20,032 nucleotides of DNA from Phycisphaerae bacterium (lineage in GTDB: Bacteria > Planctomycetota > Phycisphaerae > UBA1845). The stretch is from the NCBI GenBank assembly GCA_029260155.1, contig JAJDDU010000592.1, forward strand, positions 1-20,032, read 5' to 3'. This document shows positions 6,483 to 14,603 of this stretch, piece after piece. The notes under the pieces were generated by a model that saw nothing but the letters and a program-made list of their open reading frames with translations, was not told the origin of the DNA and made no database searches. The translations under genes and the position numbers were made by a program. The first letter of the stretch is position 1. Each line of letters begins with the position of its first letter.

Positions 6483-7415
6483 TCAGAACAACTCCGCGTC
6501 GCGCTGCCGCACCCAGCCACGGTTGCCGTCCGGCAGTTCGATATCCATCCAGCCGCCGCGATGCTCGATCAGCTTGAACTCGACGCCTTCGTGGAGCGGT
6601 TGCTTGAACTGCGCATCGTAGCCCTCGCCGTTCCCCTTGCGCACAACCACATCGTTGGCCACGAGAACGCCGTCGCGAAGTCGCCCTTGAGAGGGCAAGT
6701 CAACAGCAGCAGAGATTGCGAGCGACACCCACACCAATAAACACACCAGCGCCGGGTAGCCCAGCGGAAGACGCGGCGCCATCCTCCGACCAGCCGCCAG
6801 AATCCAGAACAGTCCATAGAGAATGAGACCAGCCGTCACGCGAATGCGCAGCGGAAGCGAATAATGCCAGAAAAACACCGTACGCAACGCCGTCCGCGTG
6901 CCCGTCGCGGGGATTTGATCGTGGGTGAGAGAGCGCGCGAAACGCAGATTGGCCTTGAGCTGTTCGTCGCCCGGAATCAGTCGCGACGCCCGGCGGTAGG
7001 CGGCGATGGCATGTCCCAATTCGCCGAGCCGCAGATGAGCATTGCCCAGATTGTAATAGAGCTGACCGTTCGTAACGCCCGCGTCGATCACCGCACGAAA
7101 CTTGTCACGCGACTCTCGAAACGCCGTCAACGCACTGTCGGGAGCGATGTGCATTGTGGCGGACCCCCGATCGAAGGCATCGAGCGCATCGCTTAACTGC
7201 ACCATGAGTTCACCCCGCAGACGGCCGGAATCGACCTGCGCGACCGCCGCCGTCGACGACACCAGCATCGAGACTCCCCCGAGTGCCAACCAGCTCACGA
7301 CTGTCCGGGTGGCCCATCTCTTTAGAGGTGGGGGATTGGATTGCCGATCACGTTCGAGTCCCCCACGGCTAAAGCCATGGGCCACCCGAGCATCAGGCGA
7401 CGGGTAACGCGACAC
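6483..7415 (-). CDS. batE: BatE-like protein: TPR plus two membrane spans plus C-terminal SH3
   Basis: A 310-residue protein. A signal-peptide-like core (residues 38-56) ends in TAAVAQ (probable cleavage after A59). A TPR region follows (GQLYYNLGNAHLRLGELGHAIAAYR within 117-141), then two membrane spans (about 192-208 and 220-238) and a C-terminal bacterial SH3 domain (about 250-310, ending GNRGWVRQRDAELF). This matches BatE of aerotolerance operons: TPR outside, membrane anchor and SH3. The GTG at 7415 was chosen because it overlaps the batD stop as TAGTG and has GGGGGA 6 nt upstream; a longer frame from 7625 lies inside batD and is rejected. With this start, residues 10-37 are encoded by a REP-like palindrome, so the region before the hydrophobic core is repeat-derived. 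A start at V40 would exclude the repeat but has no ribosome-binding site. It is the last gene of the Bat operon. Confidence 0.85.
   Translation of the reverse strand: MSRYPSPDARVAHGFSRGGLERDRQSNPPPLKRWATRTVVSWLALGGVSMLVSSTAAVAQVDSGRLRGELMVQLSDALDAFDRGSATMHIAPDSALTAFRESRDKFRAVIDAGVTNGQLYYNLGNAHLRLGELGHAIAAYRRASRLIPGDEQLKANLRFARSLTHDQIPATGTRTALRTVFFWHYSLPLRIRVTAGLILYGLFWILAAGRRMAPRLPLGYPALVCLLVWVSLAISAAVDLPSQGRLRDGVLVANDVVVRKGNGEGYDAQFKQPLHEGVEFKLIEHRGGWMDIELPDGNRGWVRQRDAELF
7306..7388. repeat. REP/BIME-like imperfect palindrome inside the batE 5' coding region
   Basis: The outer arms CGGGTGGCCCAT (7306-7317) and ATGGGCCACCCG (7377-7388) are perfect inverted repeats. Just inside each is its own small hairpin (CTCTTTAGAG on the left, GGCTAAAGCC on the right) followed by a run of G or C (GGTGGGGGA / CCCCCAC). 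Two related head-to-head palindromes separated by about 25 bp is the layout of a bacterial interspersed REP pair. It is translated in frame in batE. Confidence 0.75.
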
Positions 7416-9196
7416 TAAAGCTTCCCCCGTTCGAGTTCGTTGACGCAGCGCTGCGCGCGTTTTGCCAAGTCGTTCGCGTCGGCGTGTGAAGCCGCGCCGT
7501 ATTGAGCGCTCTCGCACTCGGCCAGCAACTCGTCCACCTGCGACACAAGCACATCGGGCACATTGCGGGTCCGCAGTTGAAGAACCGCGTCGGATCGGGT
7601 CACGCCGGCGACGGGCACGTTGCACTTGTCCGCGACGTACCCGGTCAACGCCGTTGCGATGCCCGCCGCCAACGGCTCATTCGAGTTGGTACCCGCACGA
7701 TGGATCGTCGCCAGCGCAGTACGGTGCGCCGCACGCCGACGCGCGAACCCCGTGTCACCGACCAGCCGCTCGCGACGCCGTTGCAACAGAAGCGTCGCCA
7801 CAAAAAACAACGGCCCCCCAGCCACAACGCTCCAAGTTCCCCAGCCGACCGGCAGCGTTTGCTGAGAGACCAACGCTTCGATGTCGTCATAGTTGGCGAG
7901 CAGCCCCGAATCAATACGTGTCAACTTAGTGGTCGCGCCGCCCCCCGCGCTTCCTTCCGTGACCTGAGACACCGCCAGCTTCGCCGATTCCTTGACCTCG
8001 ATGGGGACGGAACTGCTTCTCACCGTCGTGTATGCCTCCGACTGCGGATCGAAGAAACTGAACTCGATCGGCGGAACCTCCGTCACACTATCGTGCTTGG
8101 CACGGATGCTCTGCGTAAAAACCCGAGCGCCGCCCTCCATAACGCCGGCCAACTCTTCGTCGGGAACACGAAAATCCGCGATCAGCGATTCCTGCAAGGA
8201 TAGCACGGGCGCCCGCAAGGTCTCAAGACGCCCCTTCCCGCGAACAGCCAACGTAAGCGTGATCGGATCACCCACACTCACCTCCGCCGGAGCAGCCGAT
8301 GCGTGTATCGCGTACTGCCCCACCGCCCCGCGAAAACGGGCCGGGCGACCCGCCAGCGGGAGAGGCTTCACCGTAATAGGCGAATCCTCGATCACCGTCG
8401 AAATCACCCGACGGTTCGTAACCTCATGCCGTCCGCCAAGCAACATGAACCGGCTCCTACGCGCAGCCAGTGGGTAGTTCACGACAACGGTCACACCGCC
8501 CGCATCGAAGGTCTTGCTCGGTCGTTCCGGCCAGACGGTGCGATTTAGGCTGTAAACGAAGTACCGCTGACGTTTGCCGTTGGCGTCGGGTCGGACCTCC
8601 GTCCGGTAGCTCACTTGCGGCGACCGGCCTTGCAAGTTCTCAGAGAATGGTCCCCACGAACTGTTGTTCTGATCGACGGTCCGCCACATCTCGTGTTCGT
8701 CCATACGAATGCGGTCTTTCTCGAACGGCTTAAGCCAGATTTCGAGCGTGGTCTCGATGGACTCACCGACGTAGACATTGCGATCGCCGAGTAGCTGCAC
8801 ATACAACAAGTCACCCTTTTCCGATTTGAGCACGCGAATGGTCGTCGGTGTGGTGGTAAACGTCTCGCCGTCGGCGCCTACACTGATCGACGGGATGGTG
8901 AGCGTGCCCGCGCGACGCGGGATGACATGATAGGTGTACGTTTGCGAAACACTGACCTGCCGCCCCATCTGTGTCATGTTCCGCGATGTGCCCGCCGAAC
9001 GCACCTCAGCACCGTCGATCTCCGGGAACACCGGCGCCATGTGGTCCTTGGCGTCATCGATAACCACTTGGACCTGAACCGTCATGCCGACATACGTCTC
9101 CCGCGGCGAAACGCCGAAACGGATATCGGCGCCGAGCGCAACACCCGCTGCAAGGCACAGAGTCGAGGTCGCGATGGCTGAATAACGTCGCGGCAT
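7415..9196 (-). CDS. batD: BatD: oxygen-tolerance family membrane protein
   Basis: A 593-residue protein. The ATG at 9196 overlaps the batC stop as TAATG and has AAGGA 6 nt upstream; an in-frame TTG at 9202 is less likely. A signal peptide (residues 1-22, cleaved near ALG-AD) leads into a long run of periplasmic beta-type domains opening with RFGVSPRETYVGMTVQVQVV and including YTYHVIPRRAGTLTIPSISV (about residues 90-109), typical of BatD. A second module starts near VSVGDPITLTLAVRGKG (residues 307-323). One membrane span lies at about 453-471 (VVAGGPLFFVATLLLQRRR), with a helical cytoplasmic tail of about 120 residues. In known Bat systems BatD forms the periplasmic bulk of a membrane complex with the VWA proteins; its molecular activity is not established. 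Confidence 0.92.
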   Translation of the reverse strand: MPRRYSAIATSTLCLAAGVALGADIRFGVSPRETYVGMTVQVQVVIDDAKDHMAPVFPEIDGAEVRSAGTSRNMTQMGRQVSVSQTYTYHVIPRRAGTLTIPSISVGADGETFTTTPTTIRVLKSEKGDLLYVQLLGDRNVYVGESIETTLEIWLKPFEKDRIRMDEHEMWRTVDQNNSSWGPFSENLQGRSPQVSYRTEVRPDANGKRQRYFVYSLNRTVWPERPSKTFDAGGVTVVVNYPLAARRSRFMLLGGRHEVTNRRVISTVIEDSPITVKPLPLAGRPARFRGAVGQYAIHASAAPAEVSVGDPITLTLAVRGKGRLETLRAPVLSLQESLIADFRVPDEELAGVMEGGARVFTQSIRAKHDSVTEVPPIEFSFFDPQSEAYTTVRSSSVPIEVKESAKLAVSQVTEGSAGGGATTKLTRIDSGLLANYDDIEALVSQQTLPVGWGTWSVVAGGPLFFVATLLLQRRRERLVGDTGFARRRAAHRTALATIHRAGTNSNEPLAAGIATALTGYVADKCNVPVAGVTRSDAVLQLRTRNVPDVLVSQVDELLAECESAQYGAASHADANDLAKRAQRCVNELERGKL

Positions 9197-10044
9197 TACC
9201 AATCCTTGGGCGGGCGAACGTATCGGGCGCGCCGGCGCTGCGCCTGCTCGTCGCGACGCTGTTTCTCCTTGTCGCGAACGGCTTGCAGCATGCGCTCAGC
9301 CTCGTCGGTGCTCATCTCGTCGCTGGGCTGCTGTTGTTGCTGTTGCTTTTCTTCTTGTTGCTCCTGCTGATCGCCAGACTGTTCTTGTTCGTCTTGCTTG
9401 TCGCCTTGCTGCTGATCATCTTGCTGCTTCTGTTCGTCTTCCTGCTCCTTCTCGTCGCCCTCCTGCCCTTCCTGTTTCTGATTCTCGTCGCCCTCTTCTT
9501 GTTTCTGATCCTGATCGTCTTGCTTGTCTTGCTGTTGTTGCTCCTGCTCTTCTTGCTCCTTCTTCTGCTTGTCGAGCAGATCCTTGATGAGCAGTTGGGC
9601 GAGTTCGATGTTGGTGCGCGCGTCTTGATCCTTGGGATCGAGTTCCAAGGCGTCTCGATACCGGCCGATCCCCGTCTTGAGCAACTCGATGGCCTCTTCG
9701 AGATTCGACTGCTTCTCAAGCGCCGAAGAATAGGCCACATCCCCGAGGTTGAACTTGATCTTCGCCTCCAAGGCCAAGTCGCGCGTCAGCAGTGCCCGGT
9801 TGAAAGCGCTGCGCGCAGCCTCGTAGTCCCCGAGCTTGTAGTGCGCAGCGCCTTGATTGTACGCCAATTCCGGCGACTCCGGCTCACTGACTTCCGCCGA
9901 GCGATACCCCGCCAACGCCGCCTCGAAATCCCCGGCGGCGAACGCACGGTTCGCCTCGGCCACAAGCGTGTGCGCATCTTGCGTCTGCCCGAAGGCGGGC
10001 GCCGCGACACCCACGAAAACCACCGCCAACCAGAGATGCCTCAC
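9196..10044 (-). CDS. batC: BatC: periplasmic TPR protein with Gln/Glu/Asp/Lys-rich linker
   Basis: A 282-residue protein. The GTG at 10044 overlaps the batB stop as GTGA, with AGGTGG upstream. A signal peptide (residues 1-20, ending PAFGQ) precedes TPR motifs (about 23-150, for example YNQGAAHYKLGDYEAARSAF). Residues about 159-240 are almost only Q, E, D, K and G. The C-terminal segment MLQAVRDKEKQRRDEQAQRR and RYVRPPKDW resembles the conserved tail of BatC proteins. The acidic linker probably spaces the TPR domain from this tail; that is inference. The linker explains the striking Leu-rich frame seen on the opposite strand, which is not a gene. Confidence 0.9.
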   Translation of the reverse strand: MRHLWLAVVFVGVAAPAFGQTQDAHTLVAEANRAFAAGDFEAALAGYRSAEVSEPESPELAYNQGAAHYKLGDYEAARSAFNRALLTRDLALEAKIKFNLGDVAYSSALEKQSNLEEAIELLKTGIGRYRDALELDPKDQDARTNIELAQLLIKDLLDKQKKEQEEQEQQQQDKQDDQDQKQEEGDENQKQEGQEGDEKEQEDEQKQQDDQQQGDKQDEQEQSGDQQEQQEEKQQQQQQPSDEMSTDEAERMLQAVRDKEKQRRDEQAQRRRARYVRPPKDW

Positions 10045-11048
10045 ACCGCCACCACCTTTCGGTCCGTCATCATCGTTTCGATCATCAGCAACGCCATAGC
10101 CAAGCCCGCGAACCAGTGAAATCGCGCGTACTTCATCTCCCGCCGCGTCGACTCGAACTCACGCGCCGCCACCTTCGGTGCAATCCGAGCGTACATCTCC
10201 CGAAAATCGATATTGGAAAAGTAACCGCCGTCGGCCACCGCCGCCATGGTCTGGAGCACGCCCGGTTCGAGTTTGGTCCACACTTCCTGCTGGCCGTCTT
10301 TCAGGTAGACCCGCTTGCCGTCTTTCATGACCGGAATTCGGCCGCCTTCCGAGATGTCTCCGAACCCAACGGTGAACACGCGAATACCCTGTTCTTCGAA
10401 CGCCTTCCTCGCTGCATCCTCCGCGTAGGAATCGTCCGTCTCCCCGCCGTCGCTTACAACGATGATGGCCTTGTGATCCTTGATCTTGTCCGTAAACGCA
10501 TCGGCCGCAGAACGCACCGCATCGCCGATCAGCGTCCCACCGACGGGAGCACTCCGGGTATTGACCGCATCGAGCGCCATGCGAAAAGAACCGTAATTAA
10601 TTGTAAGCGGGCAGCTCAGCGTCGTTTTGCCCGCAAACGTCAGCAACCCCACGCGATCGCCCGGCAGAACCTCGAGCATATCTTTGATGTCGAGCTTGGC
10701 CCGCTCCAGACGATTGGGCACGACGTCTTCCGCAAGCATCGAATTGGACACGTCCAACGCGAAGACGATGTCAATACCGCGCGATGGGATGTCCTGATAG
10801 TGCGTGCCCCACCGCGGGCCGGTCATCGCGATCACCAGAGCGCCCACGGCCAGAACCGTAAGCAATGCCTTAAACCGCTGTCGCCCCGGACTCACTCCCG
10901 GAACCAGCGAACCCAGGAGATTCAGCGTCGCAAACCGCGCCAACGCCCGCCGCTTCCGCGCAAACCCCCACAGGCAGATCGCCGTCAGAACCGGCAACGC
11001 CCAAAGAAAATGCAGCAGTCTCGGATGATCGAATTCAAAGTCACCCAT
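10041..11048 (-). CDS. batB: BatB: membrane-anchored von Willebrand factor A protein
   Basis: A 335-residue protein with the usual Bat topology: two N-terminal membrane spans (about residues 11-29 and 60-76), a VWA domain (about 92-280) and a C-terminal span (about 310-326). The metal-ion-dependent adhesion site is complete: D99-x-S101-x-S103 in ALDVSNSM, T172 in GGTLIGDA, and D200 in VVSDGGETDD. It should bind a divalent metal and a protein partner; in this family the MoxR ATPase is the expected partner system. The start lies 18 nt after the BatA stop, one of the few non-overlapping junctions of the operon. Functional data on Bat proteins concern aerotolerance and stress survival and do not define a reaction. 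Confidence 0.93.
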   Translation of the reverse strand: MGDFEFDHPRLLHFLWALPVLTAICLWGFARKRRALARFATLNLLGSLVPGVSPGRQRFKALLTVLAVGALVIAMTGPRWGTHYQDIPSRGIDIVFALDVSNSMLAEDVVPNRLERAKLDIKDMLEVLPGDRVGLLTFAGKTTLSCPLTINYGSFRMALDAVNTRSAPVGGTLIGDAVRSAADAFTDKIKDHKAIIVVSDGGETDDSYAEDAARKAFEEQGIRVFTVGFGDISEGGRIPVMKDGKRVYLKDGQQEVWTKLEPGVLQTMAAVADGGYFSNIDFREMYARIAPKVAAREFESTRREMKYARFHWFAGLAMALLMIETMMTDRKVVAV

Positions 11049-11066
11049 AACGCAATCTCATTCGCA

Positions 11067-12161
11067 CTACGGCACCTTCCGAAGCCATGTATTCATCAGA
11101 AGCACCTCAAGCGCCAGCAACGCAGCCACTATCGGCAGCAGCGCCGGCAGCGTGATCCACCCGAGCTGCAATCTCTCGGTGGCCAATTCTGCGTACTGGA
11201 AATACCGCTTCTCTTCGGTCTCCGTCTTCTCTCTCGCATCGATCTCGGCGTAGATCTCACGCAACGAGTCCGTATCCGTCGCCCGCCAGTATTGCCCGCC
11301 GGTCACGTCGGCAATCTGCCGGAGCGTTTCCTCGTCGATCGTCACCGGAACCTGACGCAGAACGCGACCAAAGGCCGTGTTCATCGGCATGGGCGCCATG
11401 CCCGTCGTCCCCGCGCCGACGGTGTAAATCTTGATATCGTACTTGGCGGCCAACTCCGCCGCTTGCTGCGGTGAAAAGTCGCCCCGGTTGTTCTCGCCGT
11501 CAGTCAGCAGAATGACAATCTTGGCCTTGATCCTGGCGGCGGAGTTTTCCGATCGACGGCGATCCAAGTCGCGCATTCGTTCGACAGCAAGGGCAATCGC
11601 ATCGCCGATGGCTGTCCCGTCCTCCTCGCGACCCTCTTTAGCCGAAACAATCTCCGTCTGATCCAGCGTCTCCACCAAAAACGCCTTGTCCAACGTCAGC
11701 GGGCACTTGCTGTCAGCGTACCCCGCAAACGTGATCATCCCGACCAGGTCGTCGGGCCGACCGTCGAGATCGTCACTGCCAAGCACGAACTCCCGAACCA
11801 CCTTCTTCACCGCTTCGAGACGATCAACCGGCTCACCCTCAATCCGAAAGTCCATGGCCAACATGCTGCTCGAACGGTCCACCAGCATCTGAATGGCAAT
11901 GCCCTCAGACAGTACCCTCGTCTCCTGATTCGGCTGTTGAGGGCGAGCGAGACACACAACCAACAACCCCACCGACAACGTCCGCAGCAGCGGCAAGAGC
12001 AGTCTCGCCAGCACACGTAAACTCCCACCCTGAGCACGCAGCCACGTGATCGACGAGAATCGAACAGCCGCGTGCGGCGCGCGCCGTAGCCACCGCCACC
12101 AGATCGGCACGATCAACACCAGCAGGCACAGCATCCATGGATCGCGCCACGTCAACGTCAT
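11067..12161 (-). CDS. batA: BatA: membrane-anchored von Willebrand factor A protein
   Basis: A 364-residue protein. The start overlaps the stop of the preceding gene as ATGA. N-terminal spans lie at about residues 8-24 and 52-72. The VWA domain (about 88-310) has an intact metal site: D95-x-S97-x-S99 in LVDRSSSM, T183 in DGTAIGDAI and D221 in LLTDGENN. A C-terminal span lies at about 334-356. It is paralogous to the following BatB, so the pair probably arose by duplication, as in other Bat operons. Naming it BatA rather than BatB follows gene order (it precedes the second VWA gene and batC). Confidence 0.93.
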   Translation of the reverse strand: MTLTWRDPWMLCLLVLIVPIWWRWLRRAPHAAVRFSSITWLRAQGGSLRVLARLLLPLLRTLSVGLLVVCLARPQQPNQETRVLSEGIAIQMLVDRSSSMLAMDFRIEGEPVDRLEAVKKVVREFVLGSDDLDGRPDDLVGMITFAGYADSKCPLTLDKAFLVETLDQTEIVSAKEGREEDGTAIGDAIALAVERMRDLDRRRSENSAARIKAKIVILLTDGENNRGDFSPQQAAELAAKYDIKIYTVGAGTTGMAPMPMNTAFGRVLRQVPVTIDEETLRQIADVTGGQYWRATDTDSLREIYAEIDAREKTETEEKRYFQYAELATERLQLGWITLPALLPIVAALLALEVLLMNTWLRKVP

Positions 12162-13213
12162 GCCGCCGCCCTTCCCGTCGCGCGATCAGCCGATCGATCC
12201 ACGAAATCCCGCGCCGCGTTGAAGACGTCTTCGATCTCCGTCGCGCCCGGCTCGTGCAACGCGTACTTCACCATGTCGCAGGCCGTCAGAAACCCGCCCA
12301 GCATGCCGCGGTACTCAATCGGCAACTTCAAACTGCGTTGCACTTCGACCAGGAACTCCTCAGTCGTCCACTCCGGCGCCATCAGATCGAACCGACGCTC
12401 GATATAGACCCGCACGATCATGCTCAACCGAAAGTAAAACTCGTGGACCATCCCCTGCTCCACGAGTTGCTCATCGATCAATCCTTGCAACTGATCAAAC
12501 GCCCATTCGTGCGCGGGGATCACGATCTCCGGCGGCGCGCGTCGCAAACGTCGAACCAACATGACCAGCAGCACGATCGCGACCACAGCCGCGCACAGTC
12601 CGCCGCCCGTCCACCAAGCCCACGTCCACGTCCGATCCACCGGCAGCGCGATCGGACCCTTAATGTCCGCGAACTGCTCGGGATCGAAATCGCCTTCTAC
12701 GAGCGATGTCACCGTCACCGTGAACTCGTCCGTCGTAACCCCGGCCTCGATGACATCACCATCGCCCTTGCGTCGATCGGTGAACATCGCCGTGAACTCG
12801 GGCACCGTATACTCGCCCGATAGAAACACATCGAGGTCGTATTCCTGCCGCCAGCGATGCCCCCCGTCGACCGGCTCTTCCGACGTTTCCCGAAAATCGT
12901 GAATGGTGAAGTCCGTGATCCTGCCGCCGAATCGCGGCATCTCCACGTCGACGCCCTCTTCGGCAATCACCTCAACCGTCAGCTTCAACCGCTCAGCCAG
13001 CGTCAACGCGCCCTTGTTGGCCGTCACCGTCATCTTCACCGGCCCGCGCTCTGCCGTCTCCGCCACCGGGACCGCCACCTGCCCACCCTCTTCCGCCTGC
13101 GGCGCAGCCTCTCCACCGCAACCGCCCGAATGCAACAAGCAGAGCGATAAACACCAAAGGGTGGCACCGGTTTTCAACCGGTGGTAGCAAACTGTCACGC
13201 GTCGATCACTCAT
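12158..13213 (-). CDS. Bat-operon lipoprotein-like protein with BatD-like outer and DUF4381-like inner regions
   Basis: A 351-residue protein. The ATG at 13213 gives an 8-nt ATGAGTGA overlap with the preceding gene, but no clear ribosome-binding site. A hydrophobic stretch (residues 18-29) ends in HSGGC, a weak lipobox with C32. A beta-rich periplasmic part (about 58-190, including LKLTVEVIAEEGVDVEMPRF) resembles BatD modules. A membrane span lies at about 200-221, followed by a basic stop (RRLRR). The cytoplasmic helical part (about 235-340, with HEFYFRLSMIVRVYIERRF and TTEEFLVEVQRSLKL) is typical of DUF4381-like proteins in MoxR/Bat clusters. Residues 9-18 (CYHRLKTGAT) are encoded by a short palindromic repeat. 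Its role is probably structural within the Bat membrane complex. If C32 is not lipidated, the N-terminus is a plain signal peptide or anchor. Confidence 0.85.
   Translation of the reverse strand: MSDRRVTVCYHRLKTGATLWCLSLCLLHSGGCGGEAAPQAEEGGQVAVPVAETAERGPVKMTVTANKGALTLAERLKLTVEVIAEEGVDVEMPRFGGRITDFTIHDFRETSEEPVDGGHRWRQEYDLDVFLSGEYTVPEFTAMFTDRRKGDGDVIEAGVTTDEFTVTVTSLVEGDFDPEQFADIKGPIALPVDRTWTWAWWTGGGLCAAVVAIVLLVMLVRRLRRAPPEIVIPAHEWAFDQLQGLIDEQLVEQGMVHEFYFRLSMIVRVYIERRFDLMAPEWTTEEFLVEVQRSLKLPIEYRGMLGGFLTACDMVKYALHEPGATEIEDVFNAARDFVDRSADRATGRAAA
13161..13188. repeat. Short REP-like palindrome inside a 5' coding region
   Basis: CACCGGTT (13165-13172), a TTC loop and AACCGGTG (13176-13183) form a perfect 8-bp stem, flanked by GTGG on the left and GTAGC on the right. 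From memory such GTGGCACCGG / CCGGTGG elements are dispersed in planctomycete genomes. It lies between the start codon and the signal-sequence core of the lipoprotein-like gene and is translated as CYHRLKTGAT. Confidence 0.6.
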
Positions 13214-14603
13214 CGGTCGAGGGGGTATCCGTATCACCAGCCACAAACGCCTGCGGGTAGAATTTCACGCCGCGAGTCTCCAGCAACTCACGGAGATACT
13301 GCTCGGTAGCTTCGCCGCGCCGCGCCGCCTGCGCATCGCGTTCCACGCGTTCGCGCACTTCGTCAAACGTCTCTTGAACGCGCTCTCGGCGATCGATCAC
13401 CTTGATGACGTGCCAACCTCTGTCACTCTCGAACGGCTCGACCAATACGCTGCCGCTCTCTGCCGCCATGATGGCTGCGTGCGCCGCGGGATGCTCCCCG
13501 ACGCCCGGCACTTCCGGTCGACCGGCCGTCACCGAATGCGCAACCCTGCCGCCCTCTTTCTTCGTGCTCTCGTCCCGAGAGTGCTCGCCCGCCAGATCCG
13601 CGAAGTCGCCGCCCGATCGCGCCGACGCAATCACCTCACGGGCTGAGTCCTCCGTCGCACAGAGAATATGGGCAATCGAAACGGACGTCGGATCGGCGTA
13701 ACGATCGAGACTGGCTGCGTAGAATCGCTCCACGTCCTGCGGCGTCACCGTCCCGCGCTTGCCTATCTCGTCGAGCAGCAGACGCGAGGCCAGCATTCGG
13801 TCGGCAAAATCAACCAATTGTGTCCGAAACGCCGGCGAATTCTCAAGGCCTTGCGCGCGCGCTTCATCCGCCAGGACGCGCGAGGCCACGAACTGTTGCA
13901 ACTGCTCGGCGCGCGCTTGTGGATCGGCAAAACGCGCGTGGGCTTGCCGCCGCAGTTGCTCCGCCTCCTCGTCGCTCCGGCCGCCCTGCATGGCGATCAT
14001 CTGCTCGACCTGTTCGGTCAGCATGCGGTCGAAGTCCGCGATCCGGATTTTCTCGTCTCCGATCTCTGCCACCACCTGACGCCCTTGCGCGGAAGTGTCA
14101 CCGTCCGACACTTCCGCCCGGGCTGCGGTCTCGCGCGACAGATCCGAGTATTGCCCCAGTTTCGCAAGACACTCCCGCACACGGATTGTAATCTGCCGAC
14201 TCAGGTCGCCGCCATCGGCGCCCAACAACTGCTCAGCGCGGAAGTAGGCTGCGACTGCGTCCTGATACCGCAGTCCCTGCTGCAACAGCTTGCCCGTACG
14301 ATAACGGATGGCCGCTTCCTCACGATCGCCCAGCGACGCGCCCGCGAGGTGTCGCTCCCAGGCATCGACCGCGGCAACCGGCAGATTGCGGTCCTCGAGC
14401 TTCAAAGCCAGCGCTCGCGCTGCGGCAGCGCTCACCGCCGAGGTATCCGCCGCCACGACGGACTCTTTTGCACTGCCTCGCATGAGCGACCACGCTTGAA
14501 GCGCAATCACAGTAAGCAAGAGCACGCTTACGAACGCACCACTCCCGCCTCGGCGGACCGGTGTCGCGCGTTGCGGAACCTGCAAGTTTGGACCCGTCGT
14601 CAT
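13206..14603 (-). CDS. Membrane-anchored parvulin-type peptidyl-prolyl isomerase / SurA-like foldase
   Basis: A 465-residue protein. The ATG at 14603 overlaps the DUF58 stop (TGATG) with GGAAAG 8 nt upstream; a GTG at 14606 would add one residue. One N-terminal span (about residues 23-40, VSVLLLTVIALQAWSL) is an uncleaved anchor or signal. Next come a helical, TPR-like part (about 55-160) and a SurA-N-like helical segment (about 178-290). The PpiC domain (about 303-405) shows SVSIAHIL, GGDFADLAGEHSRDES, GGRVAH and SDRGWHVIKVIDRRE. It should catalyse cis-trans prolyl isomerisation and chaperone exported proteins. A foldase between DUF58 and the VWA genes is not part of the classical Bat gene set, and suggests folding of Bat or of exported clients. 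The catalytic assignment is by family pattern only. Confidence 0.88.
   Translation of the reverse strand: MTTGPNLQVPQRATPVRRGGSGAFVSVLLLTVIALQAWSLMRGSAKESVVAADTSAVSAAAARALALKLEDRNLPVAAVDAWERHLAGASLGDREEAAIRYRTGKLLQQGLRYQDAVAAYFRAEQLLGADGGDLSRQITIRVRECLAKLGQYSDLSRETAARAEVSDGDTSAQGRQVVAEIGDEKIRIADFDRMLTEQVEQMIAMQGGRSDEEAEQLRRQAHARFADPQARAEQLQQFVASRVLADEARAQGLENSPAFRTQLVDFADRMLASRLLLDEIGKRGTVTPQDVERFYAASLDRYADPTSVSIAHILCATEDSAREVIASARSGGDFADLAGEHSRDESTKKEGGRVAHSVTAGRPEVPGVGEHPAAHAAIMAAESGSVLVEPFESDRGWHVIKVIDRRERVQETFDEVRERVERDAQAARRGEATEQYLRELLETRGVKFYPQAFVAGDTDTPSTDE

Noticed and set aside
7349..7365. CGTTCGAGTCCCCC resembling a tRNA T-loop
   Set aside because: It lies inside the REP-like palindrome and the rest of a cloverleaf cannot be drawn around it.
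7416..7625. Upstream extension of batE to 7625
   Set aside because: It would overlap batD by over 200 bp, is Arg-rich without domain character, and a better GTG with a ribosome-binding site exists at 7415.
9283..10119. Plus-strand 278-codon frame that is extremely Leu-rich and looks like a multi-span membrane protein
   Set aside because: It is the antisense of the Gln/Glu/Asp/Lys-rich linker of BatC: CAG, GAG and AAG codons read backwards give CTG, CTC and CTT. BatC has a signal peptide, TPRs and the family C-terminus; the antisense has none of these.
10116..11474. 452-codon plus-strand frame antisense to batB and batA
   Set aside because: An Arg/His/Pro-rich translation without domains or ribosome-binding site. 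The minus strand encodes two VWA proteins with complete metal sites.
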